DNA of 12,229 nucleotides from an uncultured beta proteobacterium (lineage in GTDB: Bacteria > Pseudomonadota > Gammaproteobacteria > Burkholderiales > Burkholderiaceae_C). Below are positions 1-7,213 of the stretch, piece after piece. The notes beneath the pieces were generated by a model. The model was not told the DNA's origin. It saw only the letters and a list, made by a program, of their open reading frames with translations, and did no database searches. Every line of letters begins with the position of its first letter. Positions within the stretch are counted from its first letter, which is position 1. Position numbers and translations under genes: made by a program. The stretch lies in NCBI GenBank assembly GCA_903928325.1, contig CAIYQF010000356.1, positions 1 through 12,229 on the forward strand. Direction: 5' to 3'.

Positions 1-1656
1 CCGGTGACCAGCCATGCCGAGCGGCGCGGCTTCTACGGCCTGTTCAACCGCGTGTTCAAGCGCACCACCCATGGCTACGAAGGCACGGTGGCCAAGGTGC
101 TGCCGCGCTCGGGTCGCTGGATGCTGGCCTTTGCGGTGGTGGTGGTGGCGGTGGGCTGGATGTACAACCGCCTGCCCTCGTCCTTCCTGCCGAACGAAGA
201 CCAGGGCTACCTGATCGTCAATGTGCAGTTGCCGCCCGGCGCCACGCAAGAGCGCACGCGTGCGGTGATGCAGCAGGTCGAAGGCTTCATGCTCAAGCAG
301 CCCGAGGTACAAAGCATCGTCGGCGTGCTGGGCTTTAGTTTCTCCGGCCTGGGGCAAAACGCCGCCTTGGGCTTTGTCACCCTGAAAGACTGGAAAGAGC
401 GGCCCGGCCCGGCCAATTCGGCGCAGGCGTTGGCCGGTCGGGCCTTTGGCGCGCTCTCGGGCATTCGGGACGCGTTCATCTTTCCGCTCAGCCCGCCACC
501 CATTCCTGAACTGGGCACCGCCTCGGGTTTTAACTTCCGCCTGCAAGACCGCGCCGGTCTGGGCCACGACGCGCTCCTAGCGGCACGCAACCAGTTGCTG
601 GGCATGGCCTCCAAAAGCACGGTGATCACCCAGGTGCGCCCCGACGGCCTGGAGGACGCGCCGCAGCTGCAGCTCGACATTGACCGCGACAAAGCACAGG
701 CCCTGGGCGTGGGCTATGACGCCATCAACGCGGTAATCTCCACCGCGCTGGGCTCGGCCTATATCAACGACTTCCCCAGCGCCGGGCGCTTGCAGCGGGT
801 GGTGGTGCAGGCCGATGCACCCGCGCGCATGCAGCCCGATGATTTGCTGCGCCTGAGCGTGCTCAATGCGCGCGGCCAGTCGGTGCCGTTTTCGGCCTTT
901 GCCAGCACGCGCTGGATCAAGGGCGCCATGCAAACCGTGCGCTACAACGGCTACCCCGCCATGCGCATAGGCGGCAGCGCAGCACCCGGCTTTAGCACCG
1001 GTGACGCCATGGCCGAGATGGAAAAGCTCGCCGCCCAGTTGCCCGCAGGCTTTGGCTATGAGTGGACGGGCTTATCGCGCGAGGAAAAGCTGGCGGGCTC
1101 GCAGTCGCTCATCCTGTACAGCTTTGCCATCCTGGCGGTGTTTTTGTGCCTGGCGGCGCTGTACGAGAGCTGGTCGATTCCTTTAGCGGTGATTTTGGTG
1201 GTGCCGCTGGGGGTGATTGGCGTGCTGCTGGCCACGCTGCTGCGCGGCTATGCCAACGACGTGTACTTTCAGGTCGGGCTGATCACCATCATCGGCCTGT
1301 CGGCCAAGAACGCGATTTTGATCATCGAGTTTGCCAAAGACCTGCAGGCCCAGGGCAAGGGGCTGATCGAGTCGGCTCTGGCCGCTGCGCACCTGCGCTT
1401 TCGCCCGATTGTGATGACGTCCATGGCCTTTACCCTGGGCGTGCTGCCGCTGGCCTTGTCCAGCGGCGCGGGCTCGGCCAGCCAGCGGGTGATTGGCACC
1501 GGCGTGATTGGCGGCATCTTGACCGGCACCACCTTGGCCGTGGTGTTTGTTCCCATCTTTTTTGTGGTGGTGCGCGGCCTGTTCAAAGGAAGCAAGCGCC
1601 AGCACGATGTCCATGCCGCGCAGGCCGCCCACCTGGGAGTGCACAGCGATGAATAA
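1..1656 (+). CDS. RND (HAE1/AcrB-MexB family) multidrug efflux permease, C-terminal half, 5' end outside window
   Basis: Inner-membrane proton-driven pump subunit of a tripartite efflux system, exporting hydrophobic or amphiphilic compounds. The reading frame is open from base 1, so the GTG at 4 is not the start. About 551 residues are present against roughly 1,040 for the family, and they align with AcrB from just before TM7 to the C-terminus. Landmarks are RLPSSFLPNEDQG after the first membrane span (about residues 41-60), QLPPGATQERT, GLGQNAALGFVTLKDW, PNGLED-like PDGLEDAPQ, ALGVG, VPFSAFAS, FLCLAALYESWSIP, NDVYFQVGL, and GLSAKNAILIIEFAKD. The last carries the TM10 lysine of the proton relay; the TM4 aspartates lie outside the window. 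The C-terminal half contains five more membrane spans. The stop overlaps the next gene by 8 bp, so the pump and channel are co-translated. The periplasmic adaptor gene is expected upstream. Substrate is not deducible. Confidence 0.97.
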   Translation, partial: PVTSHAERRGFYGLFNRVFKRTTHGYEGTVAKVLPRSGRWMLAFAVVVVAVGWMYNRLPSSFLPNEDQGYLIVNVQLPPGATQERTRAVMQQVEGFMLKQPEVQSIVGVLGFSFSGLGQNAALGFVTLKDWKERPGPANSAQALAGRAFGALSGIRDAFIFPLSPPPIPELGTASGFNFRLQDRAGLGHDALLAARNQLLGMASKSTVITQVRPDGLEDAPQLQLDIDRDKAQALGVGYDAINAVISTALGSAYINDFPSAGRLQRVVVQADAPARMQPDDLLRLSVLNARGQSVPFSAFASTRWIKGAMQTVRYNGYPAMRIGGSAAPGFSTGDAMAEMEKLAAQLPAGFGYEWTGLSREEKLAGSQSLILYSFAILAVFLCLAALYESWSIPLAVILVVPLGVIGVLLATLLRGYANDVYFQVGLITIIGLSAKNAILIIEFAKDLQAQGKGLIESALAAAHLRFRPIVMTSMAFTLGVLPLALSSGAGSASQRVIGTGVIGGILTGTTLAVVFVPIFFVVVRGLFKGSKRQHDVHAAQAAHLGVHSDE

Positions 1657-3067
1657 GCAAAACCCCACCATGACACGCCAGCGCCCCCTGCGTGGTTTGA
1701 CCGTGTTGGCCGGCGCATTGGTACTGGCGGGCTGCAGCACGCCGTCCTTTTTTACGCGCCCGGCGGCGCCTATTGCTGTGCAGTGGCCGGCCAGCTCCCA
1801 GGCGGCCGACACCGCCCCAGCGGGTGATTTGCTGCCTTGGCGTACCTTCTTTACCGACCCGGCGCTGCAAAGCCTGATTGCCCAGGCCCTGGAGCACAAC
1901 CGCGACCTGCGCGTGGCGGCCCTCAACATTGCGCAGGCGCGCGCCCAATTGGGGTTGCGCAGCGCCGACGAGCTGCCCAGCGTCAGCGCCGACCTGGGCC
2001 TGGGCCGCGCGCCCAACACCAGCGGCAATATGGCCACCACCTTCACGGGCGGCCTCTTGGTCAGCAGCTACGAGCTGGACTTTTTTGGCCGCGTGGCCAG
2101 CCTCAAAGAACAAGCCTTGGCCCAGTATTTGGCCACGGAAGAGGCGCGCCGCACCGCGCAAATCAGCCTCGTTGCCACCGTGGCGCAGGCCTGGATGGGA
2201 CTGGGCGCCGACGAGCGCCTGTTGCGCCTGGCAGAGCAAACCCTGGCCTCGCGCCAAGACAGCTTGCGCTTGGTGGCGCTGCGCCTGGAGCATGGCGCTT
2301 CGTCCGAGCTGGATGTGCGTCTGGCCCAATCTTTGGTGCAAGCGGCCAGCGTGGCGCTGGCCCAAACCCAGCGCCAGCGCGCGCTGGACGAAAACGCGCT
2401 GGTGCTGCTGCTGGGCCAGCCACTGGCGCCAGCGCAAGCGGCACTCTTGGGCGCTGAGGCACCGGCCATCCGTCTGCCTGCGCTGCCCGCAGGTTTGCCT
2501 TCCGAACTGCTGACGCGCCGCGCCGACATCCGCCAGGCCGAGCAGCAACTCGCCGCTGCCAATGCCAATATTGGCGCCGCACGGGCCGCCTATTTCCCAC
2601 GCATTGCGCTCACCGCCGGTGCGGGCAGCGCCAGCAGCGAGCTGGGTTCGCTGTTCAAAGACGGCACGTGGGGCTATACCTTGGTGCCGCAGTTGCTCAT
2701 GCCGCTGTTTGACGGCGGGCGCAACGACGCCAACCTGGCAGCAGCCAAAGCGGGCTTTGACATTGCCGTGGCGCAGTACGAAAAAGCCATCCAGGGCGCG
2801 TTTCGCGAAGTGGCCGATGCCCTGGCCGCGCGCGCAAGCTGGGAGCGCCAGTTGCAAGCGCAAACCGCGCTGGCCCAGGTCGACGGGGAGCGCCTGGCGC
2901 TGACCCGCTTGCGCCAGGACTTTGGTGCAGCCAGCCAGCTCGATTGGCTAGACGCCCAGCGCACCGCCTTTGCCAGCCAACAGGGCCTGATTGCGGCGCA
3001 ACTGGCTTTGTTGCAAAGCCAGGTGACGCTGTACAAGGTTTTGGGCGGCGGGGCGCAAGAGCCTTAA
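1649..3067 (+). CDS. Outer-membrane efflux channel lipoprotein, NodT/OprM family (TolC-like)
   Basis: Trimeric outer-membrane exit duct for the upstream RND pump. The chosen start is ATG at 1649, within ATGAATAA that overlaps the pump's stop, with GGGAG at 1635-1639 nine bases before it; the next ATG at 1670 is an alternative. The product is 472 residues, normal for the family. It begins with a short basic N-region, a hydrophobic core (about 15-28) and the lipobox LAGC with C29 as the lipidated cysteine. Family signatures are ELDFFGRV, GLPSELLTRRADIRQAEQQL with the following AANANIGAARAAYFPRI, and LLMPLFDGGRN. Two homologous coiled-coil/beta halves, as in OprM, are evident from the alternation of helix-rich and Gly/Ser-rich stretches. 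No terminator is evident after the stop. Which compound is exported cannot be told. Confidence 0.96.
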   Translation: MNKQNPTMTRQRPLRGLTVLAGALVLAGCSTPSFFTRPAAPIAVQWPASSQAADTAPAGDLLPWRTFFTDPALQSLIAQALEHNRDLRVAALNIAQARAQLGLRSADELPSVSADLGLGRAPNTSGNMATTFTGGLLVSSYELDFFGRVASLKEQALAQYLATEEARRTAQISLVATVAQAWMGLGADERLLRLAEQTLASRQDSLRLVALRLEHGASSELDVRLAQSLVQAASVALAQTQRQRALDENALVLLLGQPLAPAQAALLGAEAPAIRLPALPAGLPSELLTRRADIRQAEQQLAAANANIGAARAAYFPRIALTAGAGSASSELGSLFKDGTWGYTLVPQLLMPLFDGGRNDANLAAAKAGFDIAVAQYEKAIQGAFREVADALAARASWERQLQAQTALAQVDGERLALTRLRQDFGAASQLDWLDAQRTAFASQQGLIAAQLALLQSQVTLYKVLGGGAQEP

Positions 3068-3171
3068 AGACCACCGCACACTAAGGCGTGCGCTGACGCT
3101 ATTACCGAGCCGCTTTTTGCGGCGCGCGGCCTTGGGTCTCGCGCAATCGCTTTTTGAAAGATTCCTTGCCC

Positions 3172-4029
3172 ATGATTGCCCGGTTTTCCAGCGCTTTTCC
3201 GCTGCTTTTTGTCGTCCTGTGGTCCACCGGTTTTATCGGCGCGCGCCTGGGCCTGCCGCATACCGAGCCGCTGACCTTTTTGTTCGCGCGGTACGCGGCC
3301 GTGGTGGCGTTGATGCTGGCCATCGCGCTGGCCAGCCGCGCTCCTTGGCCCAAGGGCGCACGCGCCTGGTTCCACATCGGCGTGGCGGGCTTGCTGGTGC
3401 ATGGCCTGTACCTGGGCGGCGTGTTTATCGCCATCTCCCTGGGCCTGCCCGCCGGTGTGGCCGCCTTGGTGGTGGGCGTGCAGCCGCTGCTGACCGCCAT
3501 TGGCGCGGGCTGGCTGTTGGGCGAAACCGTGCTGCGGCGCCAGTGGCTGGGGCTGCTGCTGGGGCTGGTCGGCGTGGCGCTGGTGGTGGCCAACAAGCTG
3601 GGCACTGTTTTTCCGGTGCAGGCCTTGCTGCCCTGCGTGGTGGCGCTCCTGGCCATTACTGCGGGCACGCTCTACCAAAAGCGCTTTTGCCCGGCCTTTG
3701 ACTGGCGCACAGGCGCCGTCGCCCAGTTTGTGCCCACGGCGCTGGCCACCGGCCTGTGCGCCTGGATATTTGAGACCGGGCGCATGGACCTGACGGGCGA
3801 GATGGTGTTTGCCCTGGTCTGGCTGGTACTGGTGCTGTCGGTGGGTGCGGTGAGCCTGCTCAACTGGCTGATCCGCCAAAGCAGCGCCGTCAACATCGCC
3901 AGCCTGTTTTACCTGGTGCCACCCTGCACCGCCATCGTGGCCTGGGCGCTGTTTGGCGAATCGTTTTCGCCGCTCGCCCTGGGCGGCATGGCGCTGGTGG
4001 TGGGTGGGGTGTATTTGGCGCGGAAGTAG
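3172..4029 (+). CDS. EamA/DMT-superfamily inner-membrane transporter (RhaT/YdcZ-like 10-TM permease)
   Basis: Probable drug/metabolite-type exporter or permease in the inner membrane. The 285-residue product is almost entirely hydrophobic with about ten predicted spans. It shows the two-fold repeat of EamA proteins: an N-terminal half starting FSSAFPLLFVVLWSTGFIGA, with the first-half end signature GVQPLLTAIGAGWLLGE and then RRQWLGLLLGLVGVALVV. The matching second half has YLVPPCTAIVAWALFGE and then SPLALGGMALVVGGVYLA. ATG 3172 is preferred because it places the first span right at the N-terminus; only a weak purine stretch GAAAG (3156-3160) precedes it. An in-frame TTG at 3154 would add six residues but has no ribosome-binding site. 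It lies 104 bp downstream of the efflux channel gene on the same strand, so read-through from the efflux operon is possible. Substrate unknown. Confidence 0.92.
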   Translation: MIARFSSAFPLLFVVLWSTGFIGARLGLPHTEPLTFLFARYAAVVALMLAIALASRAPWPKGARAWFHIGVAGLLVHGLYLGGVFIAISLGLPAGVAALVVGVQPLLTAIGAGWLLGETVLRRQWLGLLLGLVGVALVVANKLGTVFPVQALLPCVVALLAITAGTLYQKRFCPAFDWRTGAVAQFVPTALATGLCAWIFETGRMDLTGEMVFALVWLVLVLSVGAVSLLNWLIRQSSAVNIASLFYLVPPCTAIVAWALFGESFSPLALGGMALVVGGVYLARK

Positions 4030-4036
4030 GCCTGGC

Positions 4037-4066
4037 GAGCCTGCCGTTCAGATAATCAGCAGGCTT
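4037..4066. other. Imperfect inverted repeat between convergent genes (weak candidate terminator)
   Basis: GCCTGC (4039-4044) pairs with GCAGGC (4059-4064), extendable by one A:T and one G:T pair, around a 14-base loop. It sits between the stop of the EamA gene and the stop of the convergent minus-strand gene, where a bidirectional terminator would be expected. There is no T-tract on either side, so function as an intrinsic terminator is doubtful. Confidence 0.25.
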
Positions 4067-4081
4067 CGGACAGGGGCCGCG

Positions 4082-4855
4082 TTAGCGGGCTTGAGACTGT
4101 TCGGCGATTACGACCTGCTTTTCATCGCGCACTTTGGTCTTGCTGTCGCTGATGGCTTTCCACTGTGGATTTTCGCTCAGGCGCGCGCGCACTTTCGCCA
4201 CCACCGCGCTGCGGTTCGCCAGGGCTTCCTCATTTTTGTACTCCAGTACGATCATCGTTGACCAGGGCCGGCCGGCTGGAAGGTTCGCGGCATAGATGCT
4301 GTAGCGCTGCAAATGTCCCTCCTGGATCCAGCCGTCGAACTGCGGCAACACGTAGCCGTCCGCGTATTTCAAGTAGTCGCCCGCCGAGACCAGCGTCGCA
4401 TAGGGGATGACAACAAACACCGATTCGTTTGCCGCGCCTGGCGTGCCAGCGCGACGGGGCATGCTCACGGGGGTGCTGTGGATGGCACTGGTCATGGCCA
4501 GCGCTTCCGGGGAAAGACCCGCCGGGCGTTTGCGCTCCATTTGCTGCCATTGCGAGATTCCGGTCGCGCCAGCGAAATCAAGCACCAACAAGGCATCCCA
4601 GTTCTCGGAATCGGCCACACGGTTGAACAACATCTGAAAATTCTTCAAAAGGCCCTGGGCTTTCCATTTCTGCAGCTGGGGCAACTCTTCTTTTTCAAGT
4701 TGTTCCCGAAATGCGATCCGCTTTGCGGGCGGCACGTGGTAGCTGATGAGCATTGCATTGGAGGTTTCAGTACCCTCTGCGGCATGGGCGGTGGCGGCCA
4801 ATGCCAGCAGCATGAGTTGTAAAGTCCACAGAATTCGCATGAATGCATTTTTCAT
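4082..4855 (-). CDS. Exported protein made of a tandem ~59-residue duplication (possible dimeric alpha/beta-barrel-like fold), function unknown
   Basis: I do not recognise a named family. The 257-residue product starts with a clear Sec signal peptide (basic start, hydrophobic 8-22, AHA cleavage site after residue 25), so it should be periplasmic. The mature protein is an internal duplication: residues 36-94 and 148-206 align over 59 positions without a gap. They share LPQ (58-60 and 170-172), a W four residues on, a G, a W before the last strand, and VLDF/VLEY at the end. Each unit reads strand-helix-strand-strand, which suggests ferredoxin-like or dimeric alpha/beta-barrel units fused into an intramolecular pair (inference). 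A charged tail follows (230-257). No good ribosome-binding site precedes either ATG 4855 or the in-frame ATG six codons in, so the exact start is uncertain. The gene is divergent from the two-component system, which suggests a shared signal or regulation. Confidence 0.85.
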   Translation of the reverse strand: MKNAFMRILWTLQLMLLALAATAHAAEGTETSNAMLISYHVPPAKRIAFREQLEKEELPQLQKWKAQGLLKNFQMLFNRVADSENWDALLVLDFAGATGISQWQQMERKRPAGLSPEALAMTSAIHSTPVSMPRRAGTPGAANESVFVVIPYATLVSAGDYLKYADGYVLPQFDGWIQEGHLQRYSIYAANLPAGRPWSTMIVLEYKNEEALANRSAVVAKVRARLSENPQWKAISDSKTKVRDEKQVVIAEQSQAR

Positions 4856-5032
4856 AAGTATTTTTTGACTATGTTTGGAATGAATTGAAAAATTGGCCCG
4901 GTAGGTTGGCCCATTTGCTGCACCCGCTTTAGGTCACCCAAAACGTTTCTTGTCCCGGTTTATGACCAAGGGTGTTGCCTCGTTGAATTAAAGATTCTTG
5001 GATGCCATCCTTGTAGGCTAAGGTGGCCAAAT

Positions 5033-5075
5033 GAAGAAATGCTGAAGAAATGCTGAAAACCTGTTCAGAAATGCC
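5033..5075 (+). promoter_or_regulatory. Candidate response-regulator operator: helically phased CTGAA/TTCAG and AGAAATGC repeats
   Basis: Pentamers CTGAA (5042), CTGAA (5053) and TTCAG (5064) are spaced exactly 11 bp apart. The second and third form the inverted repeat CTGAA-N6-TTCAG (5053-5068). The octamer AGAAATGC also occurs three times (5035, 5046, 5067), offset by 11 and 21 bp, and GAAGAAATGCT is perfectly repeated in tandem (5033-5054). OmpR-family regulators typically bind pairs of half-sites one helical turn apart overlapping the -35 region. Here the last half-site starts 13 bp before a possible -10 TATGGT. Autoregulation of the two-component system is inferred. Confidence 0.6.
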
Positions 5076-5161
5076 TTATGGTTCTCCCCGATGGTCAAGA
5101 CGCTTTTGTGTCTGCACAATCGGTTGAATGCAACTAATCGGCTGCGTCGCGTTGGGTCAGC

Positions 5162-5168
5162 AAGGAGA
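5162..5168 (+). promoter_or_regulatory. Ribosome-binding site of the response regulator gene
   Basis: AAGGAGA ends six bases before ATG 5175. It fixes that codon as the start and rules out the longer in-frame ATG at 5091, which has no such site and would add 28 residues before the conserved MRVLVVED. Confidence 0.9.
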
Positions 5169-5174
5169 CAATCA

Positions 5175-5840
5175 ATGAGAGTTCTGGTCGTCGAAGATCA
5201 GCATCGCCTGGGTCAATTTTTGCTGCAGGGACTGAGTGAATGCAATTACACGGTGAACTGGGTTAAAAATTGCGCGCAAGCGACCGACGCTCTGGCCGAG
5301 TCTGCATTTGAAGTGGTTGTTCTTGATTTGGGCCTGCCGGACGGCGATGGCCTAGACATGCTGAGCAAATGGCGAGAAGCCAGATTCAACGAGCCTGTCC
5401 TCATACTGAGTGCGCGCGACACCTTGGCAGACCGTATCCGCGGGCTGGACCAAGGGGCCGATGACTACCTGCAAAAGCCGTTCAGTCTGGAAGAGCTACT
5501 GGCGCGCATCAGGGCTTTGGTGCGCAGGCAGTCCACAAAAAAACAGACCGTTCTGAACCACAGTGGCATTCAGCTGGATCTGCTGGGTCATACCGTGACG
5601 GTGGACGGTGAACTGCGCGATCTCACCAGCCGCGAGTATTCCTTGCTGGAAATTTTCATGCAGAACCACGGGCGCGTGCTTTCGCGCACGCTGATCGCGG
5701 AAAAAATCTGGTCATCCAACTCCTTTGTCGATACCAACCTTTTAGAGGTCTACATGAGCCGCCTGCGCAACAAACTGGAGGCGCCCTGCGGCAAGGTGTT
5801 CTTCAAGACGGTGCGCGGCGTGGGCTACAAGATGGTATGA
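5175..5840 (+). CDS. Two-component response regulator, OmpR/PhoB family (winged-helix DNA-binding)
   Basis: Cytoplasmic transcription factor activated by phosphorylation from the kinase encoded next to it. The 221-residue protein has a receiver domain (1-115) with acidic pair E7/D8, phospho-acceptor D51 in VLDLGLPDGDG, S79 in LILSARD, and K101 in the DDYLQKPF motif, so all catalytic residues are present. The C-terminal winged helix (about 128-221) has LTSREYSLLEIFMQNHGRVLSR, the recognition-helix region TNLLEVYMSRLRNKLE, and the wing TVRGVGYKMV. It resembles the QseB/PmrA/TctD/CopR branch, but I would not assign one. Its stop overlaps the kinase start as ATGA (5837-5840), so they are translationally coupled. 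Upstream phased repeats suggest autoregulation, and a similar element precedes the operon at 8600. Confidence 0.96.
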   Translation: MRVLVVEDQHRLGQFLLQGLSECNYTVNWVKNCAQATDALAESAFEVVVLDLGLPDGDGLDMLSKWREARFNEPVLILSARDTLADRIRGLDQGADDYLQKPFSLEELLARIRALVRRQSTKKQTVLNHSGIQLDLLGHTVTVDGELRDLTSREYSLLEIFMQNHGRVLSRTLIAEKIWSSNSFVDTNLLEVYMSRLRNKLEAPCGKVFFKTVRGVGYKMV

Positions 5841-7204
5841 GACTGAACTCCATTGGGGCGCGGACTGCTCTTTGGTACGCCTGCGCTTCCACCTTGACCA
5901 TGGTCTGCCTGTTCGCGGCGGGTTATCGATTTCTTGAGTCGCACCTGGTCCATGGTCTGGACCTGATGAACGAAGCGGAGTTCCATCAAATTGAGGCGCA
6001 ACTCGGTCCGGATTACGCGACCATGAGTGCGCCATTTCTAGAGGTTCGCGTACGCGACATTGCCGATTTTTCTTACACATTGTTCTATGTTGAGATCCAT
6101 GTTCCGCACCAGAGCACGGTATTTCACTCGACCAATCTGGGTGGCCATAACATCCCAGACAACCAGGGCCTGTCGCGCTACGTCACGGAGATTCCAGAAG
6201 TCGGAGAGGTGCGGGCGCATGAGTTCAGCTTGCCGCCGTTTGAAGTCGTGGTGGCGACCCCGCTGGGCCCAGCCCGAGAAATTCTCAAAAGCTACACACA
6301 GGTGGCCATCGTCTTGTTCATTGTGATGCTATTTATCAGCTTTGGCATTGGCATGACCTTGAGCCGGATGGCACTGCGCCCAATACGCCGGATACGCGAC
6401 ACGGCCAATCGCATTCGCTCAGACAACCTGAGTGAACGCATTCCCATGACCGGTGCGCGGGACGAAATATATGACCTCGCCTCATTGCTCAATCAGATGT
6501 TTGACCGCCTGGAAACGGCCTTCGGTCAGATTAGGCGTTTTACTGCCGAAGCGTCCCACGAACTCAAGACGCCCTTGTCACTGATTCGCCTGCACAGTGA
6601 AAAGCTCCTCGATGCCCAGGAGTTGTCGGCCAGCAGCCAGGAGTTGATTCATGTGCAGCTCGAAGAACTCGTCCACCTGAACCGGATCATCGACGAACTG
6701 CTGCTGCTGTCACGTGCGGACGCCAACGCGATTGAACTCAAACTAACGTTGCAACAGCCCGAGCCCTTTTTGCAGGTTTTGGCCCAAGACATTAAGGATT
6801 TGGCCCAATACCACGGGCTGCAGTTTCATTGGACGCATCAGGGTTCAGGTCAAGTTGCATTTGAGCAGCACTGGATTCGCCAGGTTCTGCTCAATGTGCT
6901 GACCAACGCCATTCAGGTTTCGCCGCCAGGCGGGCTGCTCGCCCTGGAGTCTGTGGTGAACGACGAGGTCTGGCAGGTCTGTTTTCGTGATCAGGGACCG
7001 GGTGTCAGCCCTGGTTTTTTAGAGGCCATGTTCGAGCGCTTCGTCCGCGCCCCGAATACGGTCGCCAGCTACCAGGGCAGCGGGCTGGGGCTGGCAATTT
7101 GCCGCAGCATTGTCGAGCTGCACCAAGGTCGTATTTTTGCCAGTCTGCGGCAGACGCAGCGCGGCCTGTGTGTAATTGTTGAGTTGCCGGTTGCGCGCGT
7201 TTAG
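5837..7204 (+). CDS. Membrane sensor histidine kinase partnered with the OmpR-family regulator
   Basis: Inner-membrane sensor that autophosphorylates and passes phosphate to the adjacent regulator. It has 455 residues, usual for the class. TM1 lies at about 11-30, a periplasmic sensor domain at about 31-153, TM2 at about 156-175, and a HAMP domain at about 176-228 (MALRPIRRIRDTANRI). The H-box is FTAEASHELKTPLSLIR with phosphorylated H241. The ATPase domain has N-box LLNVLTNAIQ (N353, N357), G1 DQGPGV (385-390), F-box FERF (399-402) and G2 GSGLGLA (414-420). The periplasmic part has eight histidines (36, 39, 50, 88, 91, 97, 104, 128), including HLVH and HVPH pairs; this is unusual and compatible with metal or haem sensing (inference). 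The gene overlaps the regulator by 4 bp and ends only 9 bp from the convergent minus-strand gene, leaving no room for a dedicated terminator. Confidence 0.96.
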   Translation: MRLNSIGARTALWYACASTLTMVCLFAAGYRFLESHLVHGLDLMNEAEFHQIEAQLGPDYATMSAPFLEVRVRDIADFSYTLFYVEIHVPHQSTVFHSTNLGGHNIPDNQGLSRYVTEIPEVGEVRAHEFSLPPFEVVVATPLGPAREILKSYTQVAIVLFIVMLFISFGIGMTLSRMALRPIRRIRDTANRIRSDNLSERIPMTGARDEIYDLASLLNQMFDRLETAFGQIRRFTAEASHELKTPLSLIRLHSEKLLDAQELSASSQELIHVQLEELVHLNRIIDELLLLSRADANAIELKLTLQQPEPFLQVLAQDIKDLAQYHGLQFHWTHQGSGQVAFEQHWIRQVLLNVLTNAIQVSPPGGLLALESVVNDEVWQVCFRDQGPGVSPGFLEAMFERFVRAPNTVASYQGSGLGLAICRSIVELHQGRIFASLRQTQRGLCVIVELPVARV

Positions 7205-7213
7205 GCCCGCAGC

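Larger units (their letters stand above)
4856..5174. promoter_or_regulatory. Divergent intergenic region between the duplicated exported-protein gene and the response regulator gene
   Basis: These 319 bp hold no convincing gene. The left part (4856-5030) is the upstream region of the minus-strand gene. It contains TTGGCCC twice (4893-4899 and 4906-4912), but I could not place a convincing sigma-70 promoter for that gene. The right part holds the tandem operator-like repeats at 5033-5074 and a possible -10 TATGGT at 5077-5082, implying a leader of roughly 85 bases before the regulator's ATG. An in-frame ATG at 5091 is unlikely to be used. Confidence 0.6.

Noticed and set aside
1547..1648. Upstream extension of the efflux channel ORF inside the pump gene
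   Set aside because: It overlaps the pump's conserved C-terminus and would bury the lipoprotein signal peptide. ATG 1649 has a good ribosome-binding site and exposes the lipobox.
1183..3074. Long minus-strand open frames opposite the RND pump and efflux channel genes
   Set aside because: They are antisense shadows of GC-rich coding sequence. Their translations are rich in Arg, Gln, Ala and His without domain signatures, while the plus-strand products match known families end to end.
3109..3123. GCCGC-TTTTT-GCGGC hairpin downstream of the efflux channel gene as a terminator
   Set aside because: The T-run is in the loop rather than after the stem, and the stem is only 5 bp. It lacks the layout of an intrinsic terminator.
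4893..4912. TTGGCCC direct repeats upstream of the minus-strand exported-protein gene
   Set aside because: Only seven bases, two copies, in a GC-rich genome. Too weak to call an operator on its own.
5091..5174. Extended N-terminus for the response regulator from ATG 5091
   Set aside because: There is no ribosome-binding site, the 28 extra residues are not receiver-like, and AAGGAGA directly supports ATG 5175. The region is better explained as a leader.
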